Shown here in pieces: positions 14,452 through 14,550 of a DNA stretch of 14,550 nucleotides; the first letter of the stretch is position 1; every line of letters begins with the position of its first letter. This DNA comes from DATFLS01 sp964413425 (GTDB taxonomy: Bacteria; Fidelibacterota; JAANXI01), in contig CAYPST010000105.1 of the NCBI GenBank assembly GCA_964413425.1, positions 1-14,550 on the forward strand. The letters are read 5' to 3'. Both the position numbers and the translations under genes were made by a program. The notes beneath the pieces are model-generated. The model saw only the letters and a program-made list of their open reading frames with translations. It did not search any database and had not been told where the DNA came from.

Positions 14452-14510
14452 AGCGATACGAGCTTCGCGAAGTATCGCTGTCCCTAAGGGATCCCTTGGG
14501 ATACTTAGGG
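14452..14510. repeat. Two adjacent palindromes in the aminotransferase-serA leader
   Basis: The first has arms AGCGATAC (14452-14459) and GTATCGCT (14472-14479) around the 10-bp palindrome CTTCGCGAAG (14463-14472). The second has arms CCCTAAG (14482-14488) and CTTAGGG (14504-14510) with inner ATCCC/GGGAT (14491-14495 with 14498-14502). The two can also pair with each other: AAGTATC (14470-14476) is the exact reverse complement of GATACTT (14500-14506). They lie 46 bp upstream of the aminotransferase ATG. No T tract follows on either strand, so neither is a terminator. Either a dispersed palindromic repeat or a leader switch is possible. Confidence 0.55.
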
Positions 14511-14550
14511 AAAACCCCGACTGAGAAAATGTTTGTTTTCACCGAATGGG

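Noticed and set aside
1..14550. CRISPR arrays, insertion sequences, phage genes or a replication origin
   Set aside because: No regularly spaced repeats, transposase or integrase motifs, terminal inverted repeats or DnaA-box clusters were seen on either strand.

Overview
The window is bacterial, probably from a Gram-negative lineage of the wider FCB (Bacteroidota/Chlorobi-like) assemblage or a related candidate phylum. This placement is an inference. It rests on a short RpoD-type sigma factor with no region 1.1, a LapA/LapB-like envelope pair, a SPOR-domain exported protein, signal peptides ending in ...AQ, and frequent GTG/TTG starts beside good Shine-Dalgarno (SD) sequences. A selenocysteine tRNA shows that the lineage probably decodes UGA as Sec, although no selA, selB, selD or obvious selenoprotein lies in the window.

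Layout. Nearly everything from 14.4 kb down to about 1.66 kb is on the minus strand and reads leftward. (1) A class-V aminotransferase, serA and gatB (14406-10248) form a tight operon: serine biosynthesis plus the transamidosome subunit GatB. Its leader carries two adjacent palindromes that can re-pair with each other. (2) A long, structured intergenic leader (about 10137-9952) precedes a coiled-coil protein, a CapA-type metallophosphatase, the primary-type sigma factor and an M23 peptidase. This unit ends at a clear Rho-independent terminator at 6506-6531. (3) A strong promoter (TTGACA-N17-TAATTT) drives miaB, lapA and lapB, followed by a TPR-SPOR protein that may be separately expressed. (4) A 95-nt tRNA-Sec gene has its own promoter. 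(5) A Phd/RelE-type toxin-antitoxin pair has an operator-like inverted repeat around its -10 box.

The left 1.6 kb is on the plus strand and looks accessory: an alpha/beta hydrolase that loses its C-terminal half, then a secreted TraB/Tiki-like protein. The switch from a housekeeping minus-strand block to hydrolase remnant, secreted protein and toxin-antitoxin occurs at the tRNA-Sec gene. In other bacteria selC is a known integration site, but no integrase or attachment repeat was found here.

Together the minus-strand genes cover basic information processing (sigma factor, GatB, MiaB, tRNA-Sec) and envelope maintenance (LapA/LapB, M23, CapA, SPOR). I found no large novel multi-gene system. 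The best leads are the two switch-like leader regions, the tRNA-Sec/toxin-antitoxin junction, the rubredoxin-less LapB-like protein, and a probable non-canonical CTG start for the CapA-type gene.
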